Source: Zygnema cylindricum (taxonomy: Eukaryota; Streptophyta; Zygnematophyceae; Zygnematales; Zygnemataceae). From it: a DNA stretch of 64,000 nt. The stretch is from assembly GCA_037447655.1 (NCBI GenBank), contig JBBHKE010001653.1:87355-151354 (forward strand), given 5' to 3'. The first letter of the stretch is position 1; each line of letters starts with the position of its first letter. Below the pieces are notes generated by a model that ran no database searches, was not told the origin of the DNA, and was given only the letters and a program-made list of their open reading frames with translations. Both the position numbers and the translations under genes were made by a program. Shown here piece after piece: positions 33,134 to 45,239 of the stretch.

Positions 33134-35310
33134 TAGAGAGGGGTGGGGGAGGGAGGGGAGGGAGGGAGGGAGAGGGAGAGAATGGAAAAAATAAGAGGGA
33201 GAGGGAGGGAGAGGGAGACGATAAGAGGGGGAGACTAGGAGAGGGAGACGGTAAAAGAGGGAGAGGGAGAGGGAGAAGGGGGAGAGGGAGAGAGAAGAGA
33301 GAGAGACTTAGAGAGAGGGAACAATACGAAGGAGGGGGAGGGGGAGGGGGGGGGAGAGGGGGAGGGAGAGGGGGAGGGTGAGGGGGAGGGGGAGGGGAAG
33401 GGGGAGGGGGAGGGGGAGGGGGAGGGGGAGGGGAAGGGGGAGGAAGAGGGGGAGGGGGAGGGGGAGGGAGAGGGGGAGGGGGAGGGGGAGGGGGAGGGAG
33501 AGGGGGAGGGAGAGGGAGAAAATGAGGGAGAGGGGGAGGGGGAGGGAGGGAGGGAGGGAGGAAGGAAGGGAAATAGAGAGAGGAGGGAGGGAGGAAGGGA
33601 AATAGAGAGAGAGGGAGGGACGGGGGGACGGACGGAGGGAGGGAGGTATGGAGGGAGAGAGAGAGGGAGAGAGGGAGGAAGGGAGGGAGGGAGGAAAGGA
33701 AGGAGGGAGGGAAATAGAGATATAGGGAGGGAAAGAGAGAGGGAGAGAGGGAGAGAGGGAGAAAGAGAGGGAGGGAGAGAGGGAGGGAGGGGGAGGGGGG
33801 GGGGGTAGGGGGAAGGAGAGGGAGAGTGGGAGGGGGAGGGGGAACGGGAGGGGGAGGGAGAGGGGGAGGGGGAGGGGGAGGGGAGGGGGAGGGGGAGGGG
33901 GAGGGGGAGGGTGAGGGAGAGGGAGAGGGGGGAGGGGGAGGGGGAGGTGGAGGGATAGGGGGAGGAAGAGGGGGAGGAAGAGGGGGAGGGGGGAGGGGAG
34001 GGGGAGGGGGAGGGGGAGGGTGAGGGAGAGGGAGAGGGGGAGGGGGAGGGGGAGGGGGAGGGATAGGGGGAGGAAGAGGGGGAGGAAGAGGGGGAGGGGG
34101 GAGGGGAGGGGGAGGGGGAGGGGGGGGGGGAGAGGGGGAGGGGGAGGGGGAGGGAGAGGGAGAGGGGGAGGGAGGGAGGGAGGGAGGGAGGGAAAAGGGG
34201 AGGGGGAGGGGGAGGGGGAGGGGGAGGGAGAGGGGGAGGGAGAGGGGGAGGTAGGGAGGGAGGGAAAGAGGGAGGGAGTGAAAAGAGGGAGGGAGGGAAA
34301 AGAGGGAGGGACGGACGGAGGGAGGGATGGACGGACGCAAGGAAAGAGAGAGGGAGAGAGAGAGGGAGGGAGGGAGGGAGGGAGGGAAATAGAGAGAGGG
34401 GGAGGGAGGGAGGGAGGGAGGAAGAGAGGGAGAGAGAGAGGGAGGAATAGAGGGACGGACGGAGGGAGGGAGGGAGGGAAAAAGAGAGAGAGGGAAGGAG
34501 GGAGTGGAGGAAAAAATAGGAGGGTGGGAGAGAAGGTGAAGGGAGGGTGGGAGTGAGAGAGAGTGAGGGCGAGGGGAAGGGGGAGGCAAAGGGGAGGGGA
34601 GGGGGAGGGGGAGAGGGAGAGAGGGCGGGAGGGGGAGGGAGATGGAGAGGGGGAGGGAGAGGGAGAGGGAGAGGGAGAGGGGGAGGGGGAGGGGGAGGGG
34701 GAGGGGGAGGGGGAGGTAGGGAGGGAGGGAAAGAGGGAGGGAGTGAAAGAGGGAGGGAGGGAAAAGAGGGAGGGACGGACGGAGGGAGGGACGGACGGAC
34801 GCAAGGAAAGAGAGAGGGAGAGAGAGAGGGAGGGAGGGAGGGAGGGAGGGAAATAGAGAGAGGGGGAGGGAGGGAGGGAGGGAGAGAGGGAGAGAGAGAG
34901 GGAGGAATAGAGGGACGGACGGAGGGAGGGAGGGAGGGAAAAAGAGAGAGAGGGAAGGAGGGAGTGGAGGAAAAAATAGGAGGGTGGGAGAGAAGGTGAA
35001 GGGAGGGTGGGAGTGAGAGAGAGTGAGGGCGAGGGGAAGGGGGAGGCAAGGGGGAGGGGAGGGGGAGGGGGAGAGGGAGAGGGAGGGGGAGGGGGAGGGA
35101 GATGGAGAGGGGGAGGGAGAGGGAGAGGGAGAGGGAGAGGGGGAGGGGGAGGGGGAGGGGGAGGGGGAGGGGGAGGGGGAGGGGGAGGGGGAAGGGGAGG
35201 GGTAGAGGGAGAAGGAGAGGGAGGGGGATGGGAAGGGGGGAGAGGGAGGGGGATGGGAAGGGGGGAGAGGGGAGGGGAAGGGAGAAGGGTGAGGGGGGTG
35301 GGAGAAAGGG
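33134..35310. repeat. 2.2 kb homopurine (GGGGA/GGGA/GGGGAG)n tract
   Basis: Almost pure G and A on the + strand, built of GGGAGG, GGGGAG and GAGAGG words. A higher-order repeat of 460 bp is visible: the block AAAAAATAGGAGGGTGGGAG occurs at 34511 and 34971. It can form quadruplex and triplex structures. The long Pro/Ser/Leu open frames on the - strand (up to 673 residues, in all three frames) result from the lack of A/T-rich stop codons and are not genes. Confidence 0.92.
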
Positions 35311-35332
35311 ACAGAAGGTGTTTGCTCATTGG

Positions 35333-35589
35333 GGAGGGAAGGTGGTTGCTCAGTCCACCATGGAGGCTAAGTACATGGCCAGGGACGAAGGTGGTTGCTC
35401 AGTCCACCATTGAGGCTAAGTACATGGCCTCTCACCCTTTTGTAAAGGAATAAATGTGTGAAATACTTGCTCCAAGAGCTTAGATTTATACAATGTGGTG
35501 TTTGAAATGTAATCTGTGACAACATCCCATGATATTTTAAAGAGAAAAGTGTGGGTTAAATGAAAAGATAAACTATGAAATAAGAGGAG
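35333..35589 (+). pseudogene. Copia RNase H C-terminal fragment
   Basis: VVAQSTMEAKYMA is encoded from about 35340, immediately repeated as VVAQSTIEAKYMAS through a small tandem duplication, followed by FVKE and stops. EKCGL and INYEIRGVL are recognisable further on, ending in the purine tract before the LTR at 35590. It is the 3' end of a + strand Copia element whose remainder is replaced by the purine tract. The same fragment is at 40024-40280. Confidence 0.7.
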
Positions 35590-36480
35590 TGTTGAAAAGT
35601 ATTTTTTTGTTGTTTGTTCTAGACGCTACTCTAAGTTTAAATACTTGTCACTTCTCTAAGTCTAAATACTTGTCGCAGTCACTAAGACTGAGACAACCAT
35701 GGCTGCCTTCACGCAGCCAAAGAGACACACTAAGGAAGGAGGCAGTTTAGCTTTCGCCTTATCCGCCTAGTCGTAGTAGAATCGTTACATGTATGAGGTA
35801 AGATAACTATTTAAACATTGGGGCAGCGGCGAATTCATTCAATTGAACAAATTGACGAAGTGGCAAACGAAAACGGTCAAAACACAACATCATGCACGGA
35901 CGCAAATCTAACCACACAAATGTATTGATTGGACAATTGCCGTTGCTTTCGCCAACCTGTGATGCACTTTTGCCGGCTTTTGGAGACCTCGTCACGCGAT
36001 GCCACATGGCATTATATAATTTGACATTGGAGATGATAGGAGGAGGAACCATGGCTCTAGAGCTGACTCGCGTCACCTTGAAGGCCATGTCGTACAATGG
36101 TCGTACAAAAAGTACATCGGTCAGTGTACCTTCTTGTACTGTATAGTTTTCTTATTTGTCTAGGGTTTAGTAGTAGGTAGCTCTGAGTGTGTACATTAGG
36201 GAATTAGTATTTTTGAGGAGCCTCTCTCTAAGTGACCATTGTATAAACATCCCATCTTTGGCCAGCCATAACTCAATGCTCAGGGAGCAAATTTCAGTGA
36301 TTTCTTTTGCGTCTGACTCAAGAGAGTCGGTCATGAATCACAAGGAGTCGAGTCTTGACTCACAAGGAGTCGGTCCAAGTCCTAACTCACGGGGATTCAT
36401 TCCTCACAGTGGTGAGGGTGGTCAAAATGTTTGTGCACCTAGGTGGCAATTATTCAGTGAGAAAGTCAAAGGGGCAAATA
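35590..36480 (+). repeat. Copia LTR (+ orientation), part of segmental duplication copy 1
   Basis: Starts TGTTGAAAAG after AGAGGAG. It is related in inverted orientation to the LTR at 49270-50334 (shared ACCATGG, CACCTTGAAGGCC, GTACATCGGTCAGTGTACCTTC and TTATTCAGTG...AAAGTCAAAG blocks). Contains a GACTC-rich cluster at 36311-36412. Its right end is cut by repeat F. Confidence 0.65.
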
Positions 36481-36489
36481 TTTACCTAG

Positions 36490-37296
36490 AGGTTTTGCAT
36501 AGGTTTTGCATAAAATTGAAATTACCACCGCACAATTTGCGTTACCTTGAAACTTTATATGTACTGTAGTTTGTTGTCTAGCGTGACACAATTTGTCGTC
36601 TAGCGCATTTCGACCCACTTTCGCGTCCTTCCAAGTCATGTTCAAACTTTACATAAAATTACCTCGCGAGGTGATTTCATGTAAAGTCAATCAGGGAAGC
36701 GAATATGAAGATGATGTCGCACATGTCAGAAGTTTTTGACAATTTTTGTGCGCACAGTACCAAAAAAAATAACCCACTCCACGTTTCCACCAATGCGTGA
36801 CTTTTTTTTGTGCTCTTTTTTCGTACAAAGCCCAGGGAGGGGGTCTCCACCAAAGGACGCCATTTTGCAAAAGCAAAGTCCGTGAAAGCGTCTCTCTCTC
36901 CCCCTCTCCCACTACCGCATCTGTTTCACAATTCTTCCAATGAAAAACGTCAATAATGGTATCAAATGAAAGATCTCTAAAAACGATTTCTTTTTACTAT
37001 CTTAAGGCGTATTTTGTAGCAAGTAGAGTGAGAAAAGACTAAAAAACAAAATCAGTAAACCATGGCGGAAAGTTTAAGAATTTGTGACGTCGACGCTGTC
37101 ATAGTTTGAGCGTGACGTCAAAATGTCACAAACCCTAAACATCTACCGTCGCTATTTTGTAAACGTCATCAATTCTCACGAGTTTTGTAGTCGTCTACAA
37201 CCATCACAAATTACACCCACGTCTACATCTGTCACAATCTAAAGTAACGATTTCATTTCTTTACATCCGAATGATTTGAAAGTAGTATAGTGAATC
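36490..37296. repeat. Repeat F segment, segmental duplication copy 1
   Basis: Collinear with 10600-11451, including the TCGCGA-centred palindrome (36646-36687), the GGGGGTCTCCACCAA block and the GACGT/CTACA-rich end. Interrupted at 37296 by the solo LTR. Confidence 0.7.
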
Positions 37297-38675
37297 TGGA
37301 ACTCTGTGTGCTCCTTTGCCCACAGAAATCGCAGATCCTAAAGAAGCTAATCTAGATAGTACCGACTACAAGTTGATACAAACCCAAATGACTGACCCCT
37401 TTACAATTAGAAACCCATTATAGCTTCACCCCTAGTGAAATTTGTGTTCTCAGTTCCACCACAGAATGCAAAGTTAGAATATGAGTTTTTGACACATTCA
37501 CCCACTTTGACTTTCCCATGAAAATGCAGCCACCGTGGCAGGCAAAACATCTTACCGACTACTGCCCTGTGTAGCGTGGACTCCCTTGAGTCTGTAGCAA
37601 AAAGAATCACTGAAAATGGTCAAGTAAATCGATAGTTATGATTGGTCAAAGATGACCTTTTGTACAGGAGCTCTCTCGGAGAGAGGTTGCTATTTACTAA
37701 ATTTTCTAAGTCCTATTCCCTCTCTAAAACCCCATCTATGGACGATGACCTTTTGTACAGGAGCTCTCTCGGAGAGAGGTTGCTATTTACTAAATTTTCT
37801 AAGTCCTATTCCCTCTCTAAAACCCCATCTATGGACGTACGGCACCAATCCAATTACTGTGTCGTACAGAAAAGTACAGGTGCTGATGTACTTTGTGTAC
37901 GGCCATCGTACAACGTGGCCAAAATGTCGACACGTGTCAAATCGGGAATTGTTCCCGTAATCTCCGGAGTTGCCGCAATCCAATGTCATCACGCCACGCG
38001 TCACTTGATGTGGCTATGACCGTAAAACGCCAAAAGTACCTCTTCCGTGATCGCGGCGCCTATCGTGGCCGTCTGATCAAAACCGACTATAAATCTAGCA
38101 GTTGAAATTAGACGCGAGGTATTTATTTCGTTGTCGAAACAAATGCGCGATTTCCGTTTCATAAAATACATTGAAATTGTACTCAGTACTATCTAAAACT
38201 GTATCCATGCACTACGTAATTATTTCTCGTTTAATGAATAAGTCTACATGTAACTATATATATATTTATCAAACCTCATATACCCTATCACTGGTCCTAG
38301 ACCTAACGGACAAAGCTAACGGCTACTCTGACGGATTTCTCGTTAAATGAATAAGTCTACATGTAACTATATATATATTTATCAAACCTCATATACCCTA
38401 TCACTGGTCCTAGACCTAACGGACAAAGCTAACGGCTACTCTGACGGACCACACGTACCAGGATCAATATCTGGATCTGTCAATAATTTTAGTAAACCTA
38501 TTTGTTTTTTGCTACTTGTCTCTCTATAAAGCTTTAGGCAGCCCTGGCTCATCTCCCTACCCAGCCTTTAGTGACTACAAAAAGTGTGGGGGCTTGGAGA
38601 AGGGAGTTAGAGGCAGACTGCCCTCTACCTTTTTCCTATCATAATACAGACTTAGAAAATACTCAAATATCAACA
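37297..38675 (-). mobile_element. Solo LTR of Copia family D with TSD GAATC
   Basis: Starts TGGAACTCTG and ends ATCAACA, flanked by GAATC at 37292-37296 and 38676-38680. The unoccupied site is seen in repeat F at 11447-11451. It contains two internal tandem duplications (about 37645-37835 and 38216-38438). Paralogous with the full element at 42116-51932, inserted at the same position of the duplicate segment. Confidence 0.88.
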
Positions 38676-39877
38676 GAATCTTGGCTAAAAACAAAGTTAT
38701 AAGACTAAAGTTTCGGTTAAATACGAAAGTAACTTTAATCTTATACGATAATAGCGATTCGCCGTGTAATGCCTCATACCTTTCAAATTGACAGACGTTT
38801 AAGCAAATGCCTTTGGTGAGGACGTCTTGAATGGCATGTGTACTTTTTTGTAATCAAACGTATACTCAAACAACCGTCTCAAATATTACCCTAGCCTTTC
38901 GAGTACGGGCGTTTCTAGCAGAAAGGTACAAAAAATGCACGGAAATGTGGTAATGACATTAAAGGGTATGATTATAAAGAACCAAAATCATCCTCCATTG
39001 ACTAAGAGTGAGTTCCATCAGATGTTTCTGTAATTGTACGGCCAACCCTACAGACCGGGTTGATTGAGTCGATGTTCTATCAGGAAGAGTTTGTAACCCA
39101 CGTGTTATACATTGAGTGGCACCACGTGGGTTTTGACCAGATATTTAATATCCTTAAGAGCTTTTTGCAGCGACAAAGTTTACATCAAATCTTCACTTGC
39201 GTACCATGTACCTGCGTACAAAATCATCATACGACAGAAGGTTGTTATACTTTTTGCAGACGCCAGTCTTTTACTCTACCTCATTTTTTAGGGTTCCTAT
39301 TTTCGAACATAACGAAAATCTTTTGACAGAAAAAGTGTGACAAACAAAAGGTATTGAAATAGAGTGACAAGGGAGAGTTACGAAATTATATTTTTATTTT
39401 CGGTTGTATTTTAAAAAGCGCGTGTCATATGCAAATTTTGTCAATTTTTGTTGGTTGTCCATCGTGGACTTAATCGTCCAGAGTGTCACGATTTTTTTTT
39501 CTTTATCTGCCAACCCACCACCTCCTAGAGGTAGGTTGACAACCCACCACCTCCTAGAGGTAGGTTGACAGTTACAGAGAAAAATGAAGCGAACACCTCG
39601 CGGATGAACATCCGACGGTCAATATTACCTCCCAGACCTTCAAAGAGTATTGGCAAGATTCTCTGTAATGTTGTTTTTCGTATAAAAACAAAATATGCGG
39701 TACGGTTTGGTATGGATAGTCATTGATTTTTGTAAACTACCTCACTTTTCGGCTGATGGAACGTTACCTTAAGTTATCTATTTTCATTTTTGAAGTTTTC
39801 CTCTTCCAATTTGGTAAATCCGTAAAACCTAAAAATTAGAAAAACTGATGAAAAGGTACAGAACCTTGAAGTGCACG
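38676..39877. repeat. Right flank of segmental duplication copy 1
   Basis: Matches 51933-53160. It includes an AATAGCGATTC block (38745), a tandem CCACCACCTCCTAGAGGTAGGTTGACA duplication (about 39525-39575) and a single arm of foldback K (39600-39780). An 88-residue open frame (39060-39326; also 52344-52610) is conserved in both copies but resembles nothing known and is not called a gene. Confidence 0.6.
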
Positions 39878-39887
39878 NNNNNNNNNN
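39878..39887. other. Assembly gap (10 N)
   Basis: Ten N bases at the end of segmental duplication copy 1. Its position next to a near-identical repeat suggests a scaffold join made across the duplication. Confidence 0.95.
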
Positions 39888-40023
39888 TTTGTTGTTTTTT
39901 TATGAAAAGTTGTGAGGGGAATAAAGTATCAAATAGAAAAGTAAATTGGGTGTGAAAAGAGAAATTTTATAGTACCCTACAATAGTGTCTTATGTAAGGT
40001 TTGTGGTGTAAAGTAATCATTCG

Positions 40024-42115
40024 GGAGGGAAGGTGGTTGCTCAGTCCACCATGGAGGCTAAGAACATGGCCAGGGACGAAAGTGGTTGCTCAGTCCACCA
40101 TTAAGGCTAAGTACATGGCCTCTCGCCCTTCTGTAAAGGAATAAATGAGTGAAATACTTGCTCCAAGAGCTTAGATTTATGCAATGTGGTGTTTGGAATG
40201 TATTCTGTGATAACATCCCATGATATTTTAAAGAGAAAAGTGTGGGTTAAATGAAAAGATAAACTATGAAATAAGGGGAGTGTTGAAAAGTATTTTTTTG
40301 TTGTTTGTTCTAGACGCTACTCTAAGTCTAAATACTTGTCGCTTCTCTAAGTCTAAATACTTGTCGCAATCACTAAGACTGAGACAACCATGGTTGCCTT
40401 CATGCTGCCAAAGAGACAGACTGAGGAAGGAGGCTGTTTAGCTTTCGCCTTATCCGCCCAGTCGTAGTAGAATCGTTACATGCAAGAGGTGTGATAACTA
40501 TTTAAACATTGGCGCAGCGGCGAATTCATTCAATTGAACAAATTGACGAAGTGGCAAACGTAAACGGTCAAAACACAACATCATGCACGGACGCAAATCT
40601 AACCACACAAATGTATTGACCGGACAGTTGCTGTTGCACCCGCCAACCCGTGATGCACTTTTGCGGGCTTTTGGAGACAGCGTCATGCGATGCCACATGG
40701 CATTATATAATTGGACATTGGAGATGATAGGAGGAGGAACCATGGCTCCCGAGCTGATTGGCGTCACCTTGAAGGCCATGTCGTACAATGGTCGTACAAA
40801 AAGTACATCGGTCAGTGTACCTTCTTGTACCGTATAGTTTTCTTATTGGTCTAGGGTTTAGTAGTAGGTAGCTCTGAGTGTGTACATTAGGGAGTTCGTA
40901 TTTTTGAGGAGCCTCTCTCTAGGTGACCATTGTATAAACATCCCATCTTTGACCAGCCATAACTCAATGCTCAGGGAGCAAATTTCAGTGATTTTTTTTT
41001 TTCGTCTGACTCAAGAGAGTCGGTCATGACTCACAGGGAGTCAAGTCTTGACTCACAATGAGTCGGTCCGAGTCCTAACTCACGCGGACTCAGTCCTCAC
41101 ATGGGTGAGGGTGGTCAAAATATTTGTGCACCTAGCTGGCAATTATTCAGTGGGAAAGTCAAAGGGGCAAATATTTACTTAGAAGTTTTGCATAGGTTTT
41201 ACATAAAATTGAAATTACCACCGCACAATTTGCGTTACCTTGAAACTTTATATGTACTGTAGTTTGTTGTCTAGCGTGACACAATTTGTCGTCTAGCACA
41301 TTTCGACCCACTTTCGCGTCCTTCTAAGTCATGTTCAAACTTTACATAAAATTACCTCGCGAGATGATTTCATATAAAGTCCATCTGGGGAGCCAATATA
41401 AAGATGATGTCGCACATGTCAGAAGTTTTTGACAATTTTTGTGCACAAAGTACCAAAAAAAAAACCCATTCCACGTTTCCACCAATGCGTGACTTTTTTG
41501 TGCGCAAAGTACCAAAAAAAAAACCCATTCCACGTTTCCACCAATGCGTGACTTTTTTCCGTGCTCTTTTTTCTTACAGGGCCCATGGAGGGGGTCTCCA
41601 CCAACGGACGCCATTTTGCAAAAGCAAAGTCCATGAAAGCGTCTCTCTCTCTCCCTCTCCCATTACCGCATCTGTTTCACAATTCTTCCAATGAAAAACA
41701 TCAATAATGGTATCAAATGAAAGATCTCTAAAAACGATTTCCTTTTACTATCTTTATGCATATTTTGATAGCAAGTAGAGTGAGAAAATACTAAAAAACA
41801 AAATCGGTAAACCATGGCGAAAAGTTTAAGAATTTGTGACGTCGACGCTGTCATAGTTTGAGCATGACGTCAAAATGTCACAAACCCTAAACATCTACCG
41901 TCGCTATTTTGTAAACGTCATCAATTCTCGTGAGTTTTGTAGTCGTCTACAACCATCACAAATTACACTCATGTCTACATTTGTCACAATCTAAAGTAAC
42001 GATTTCATTTCTTTACATCCGAATGATTTGAAAGTAGTACGGTGAATCTGTTACAATCTAAAGTAACGATTTCATTTCTTTACATCCGAATGATTTGAAA
42101 GTAGTACGGTGAATC
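40024..42115 (+). repeat. Segmental duplication copy 2, left part
   Basis: Offset by 4691 bp from copy 1: RNase H fragment (40024-40280), LTR from 40281, GACTC cluster (about 41008-41100), repeat F with palindrome (41339-41380). Two small tandem duplications are unique to this copy (about 41440-41560 and 42035-42115). Confidence 0.85.
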
Positions 42116-43704
42116 TGGAACTCTGTGTGCTCTATTGTCTGTGTGCTCTATTGCCCACAGAAATTGCAGATCGAAAAGAAGCTAATCTAGATAGTACCGA
42201 CTACAAGTTGATATAAACCCAAATAACTGACCCCTTTACAATTAGAAACCCATTATAGCTTCACCCCTGTGAAATAAGTATTTTTGTGTTCTCAATTCCA
42301 CCATAGAATGCAAAAATAGAATATGAGTTTTAGACACATTCACCCACTTTGAATTTCCCATAAAAATGCAACCACCCTAGCAGGCAAAAAATATTACCGA
42401 CTACTGCCCTGTGTAGCGTGGACTCTCTTCAGTCTGCAGCAAAAAGAATCACTGAAAATGGTCAAGTAAATTGATAGTTATGATTGGTCAAAGATGACCT
42501 TTTGTAAAGGAGCTCTCTCGTAGAGAGGCTGCTACCTACTAAAATTTCTAAGTCCTATTCCCTCTCTAACACTCCATCTATTGATGTACAGCACCAATCC
42601 AATTACTGTGTCATACTCAAAAGTACAGGTGCCGATGTACTTTCTTTACGGCCATCGTACAACATGGCCAAAATGTCGACACGTGTCAAATCGGGATTTG
42701 TTTCCGTAATCTCCAGAGTTGCCGCAATCCAATGTCATCACTGTTGTTTAGAAAAGTCAGTTTCGTGCGTAACTGCTAATTAGATTTAATATGGAGGTTT
42801 GAATAGATTCACGGATTGGGGGAGCGAACGGATTGATAATTAAAGTTACGTAAAAGACTCATTGAGTGGTGTGAACAAGCAATGACAAATGGACGGCGGA
42901 TCGCGAAGCGATCCGATGTAAAATAAACGGAATGTTGAAATAGGCGCCGCCGGTACGGAGCAACTGCGACGCAGTTAAGTCAACGCAGTTGCGTCTATTT
43001 TTATGATCCGTACGGAAAGCGCAGCCAGCGCAGCTAGCGCAACTACAGATAATATAAATAGGATAGATTTCAAGTAATGATGATTAAACGATAGTGGTAG
43101 CTTAGTAGTTGCTTAGTGGTAGCTTAGTTTTCTGACATACGAAGAGTACGGTGTAAATATTCTGTACAATTGAGGTTTGTCCTTTTGACTAGTTAGGTTA
43201 TTAGAGTAGATACAGTACGGCAGGTATGCCTCCGTACTCTGAGTATAACTTGCGGGACTTAGATTATTTTATGTATCGCAGTCAAGTTAATCAAAGTAAT
43301 GGTAGATTGTTTTCTGCATCTTTGACATGTTGGTGTGATCACTCTGATTCGTGCTTTCACGTGAAACTTTGTGGAGGTATTCTATGATATAGAATCTATA
43401 TTTATGTGAAGTTTCATTGTATTTTAGTATTTCTGTAAGATTCTGTGAACAGTCTAAGTGGTTAGTTTGTGAAGCAATCAACTATTTTTGGGAAACTCTG
43501 GAGCCTCTATCTTCTAGATGCCCTGGTGGATTTGGCTGTAACTTTGGGATTTTACAGTGTATTTGGTATAATGCATATTGGTGCAGTTTGAGATCATTCG
43601 GTTTAGTGTGGAGTAATCTGTGTCGTCTGAAACACAGCTGTTTTTGAGGTAGTCTATGGGTGTTTCCGTGAGTAATCCATGGCTGAAATAAGCTATGGAC
43701 AACA

Positions 43705-43718
43705 GGTTATGGGCCCAC
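43705..43718 (+). other. Half-tRNA primer-binding site (element C) overlapping the gag start
   Basis: GGTTATGGGCCCAC directly follows the LTR end ...GGACAACA. All 14 bases complement the anticodon arm of plant initiator tRNA-Met (GUGGGCCCAUAACC). The ATG at 43709-43711 begins the gag frame. This resembles the internal-tRNA priming described for Drosophila copia. Confidence 0.7.
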
Positions 43719-45239
43719 ACCCATGGCTACCTATATTTGATGGATCAAAATATCACTACTGAAGTGTGCGCTCGAGAGCTACTTCGAGATGATGGAGCTA
43801 ATGGATGTGGTGGACGGTACCTTGGCCGAAACATCAAATGAATGGAAAAGGAAAAATCATGAGTGTCTAAGGGTTATCAAGAACTCCTTGACTGAGGATT
43901 TGGTAATGTCATACCTAAGTTTTAAAAGGGCAGATGAATTATGGAAGAGCTTAGAATGTATGTATGCAAAGACGTCTTTATATCATTGGCTTAGTAGTGT
44001 TACCAAAATAGTTGAACACAAGTATGTAGGAGGTAGTATGGAGAACACTGTATTGACTTACAAGTATTATTTGCAGAAAATGATTTGGCAAGGGAAACCT
44101 TTACAGATGCTCAACAAGCTATCTTGTTAATGAGAAGTTTACCTAAAGAATATAAGAGTGCACTAGATCGATTGACTTTAATTGATAAAAATGATTGGAG
44201 CGTAACTGTAGCTAGACGAGTTATTCTAGATGAAGAGGCTAATAGAAGTGTTTTAACAAGTGAAAGGAATATAAAGGAATCTAAGTCTCAGTTTCAGAAA
44301 TTTAAAGGTAATAGTGAGGTTGGAGATCGGCCAAAGAATTGTTTTTACTGTAATGATTTAGGACATAACTTCAGGGTATGTCCATCGTATAAAAGTGCAT
44401 GTGTTACAGGGAATTTCAAAAATGGATGGGACAACACCCTAGTTCGAACCCCAACAAGAAAAAAATCAAGTGCTTTTGTGAGTGAGAGACAAGACTCGAC
44501 AAATGACAAAAGACATACACAGTGTGTTGACAATTTTATTTACCTACCGACCTTCTATGTTGTTCGAAATGAGGAGAAGGAGGTGACAGAAAAGGATTTG
44601 GTGTCTGTCCCTTTTCCCGAAAACAAATTGGTGTGTACCAAAGAGTTACAGGAGGAAGAGTTTATTGAAGTAAGGAAAAAGGACGAAAGAGATAAGGACA
44701 CGATTTTTGTGACCTTATCAGATGACAAATCGGTGAGTGAAAATTGCCTACAAGAAAGTTTGTTAACTGAAGCAAGAGGAGTTGAAGGAAGAGATGGACA
44801 CTTAGAAGCAAAAACTAGAAATAAGGTGGCAGTAAAAATTGGTGAACTAGGAGAAGAACAAAGAAAAACTGTTCAGAAAATCGGAGTGAGAAAAGAAGTT
44901 TGTGAAAGTGAAAAATGTAATAGAAATGCAAAAGTTAGAAATATAGGAAAGGAAAATAGCAAGAAAAAAGTGCAACTGAAAAGAAGAAGAATCAAAATTA
45001 AAATTTATCAGATGAATGAAGTTGATGGAAGTAGCAAATCTATGGAGAAAAACATAAAGGTGAAACAGAAAACTAGTATTTGTGACATTAAACGAGTAGA
45101 AAATTGTGACAAAAATGTAAGCTTTCAAACAAGACAAAAGTTCATGAAGAAAACAAAAAGAAGATGTAATATTCAAAGGATCAAGGGTAGAAGAAAACAT
45201 GCTCAGATGGTGATCAAGACAAGAGAGCGGGAGAAATGA
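43709..45239 (+). pseudogene. Copia-type gag with long Lys/Arg/Glu-rich C-terminal extension, frameshifted
   Basis: The frame begins MGPHPWLPIFDGSKYHY, then a stop and a frameshift near 43757-43775. 43789-44130 holds the gag core (MELMDVVDG, VMSYLSFKRADELWKSL). A second frameshift near 44085-44130 leads to 44085-45239, with AILLMRSLPKEYKSALDRL and one zinc knuckle CX2CX4HX4C (CFYCNDLGHNFRVC). The last ~260 residues are an unusual highly charged tail rich in K, R and E, with SLP-like repeats absent and no protease or integrase motif. Two breaks make this copy non-functional as one protein. Confidence 0.8.

Noticed and set aside
33108-35329. Very long - strand frames (493-673 residues) rich in Pro, Ser and Leu, and + strand Arg/Gly/Glu-rich frames
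   Set aside because: All six frames are open because the tract is nearly pure G and A; no signal peptide, domain, codon bias or splice context. A low-complexity artefact.
39060-39326. 88-residue frame conserved at 52344-52610
   Set aside because: Both copies belong to the same segmental duplication, so similarity says nothing about selection; no known domain.
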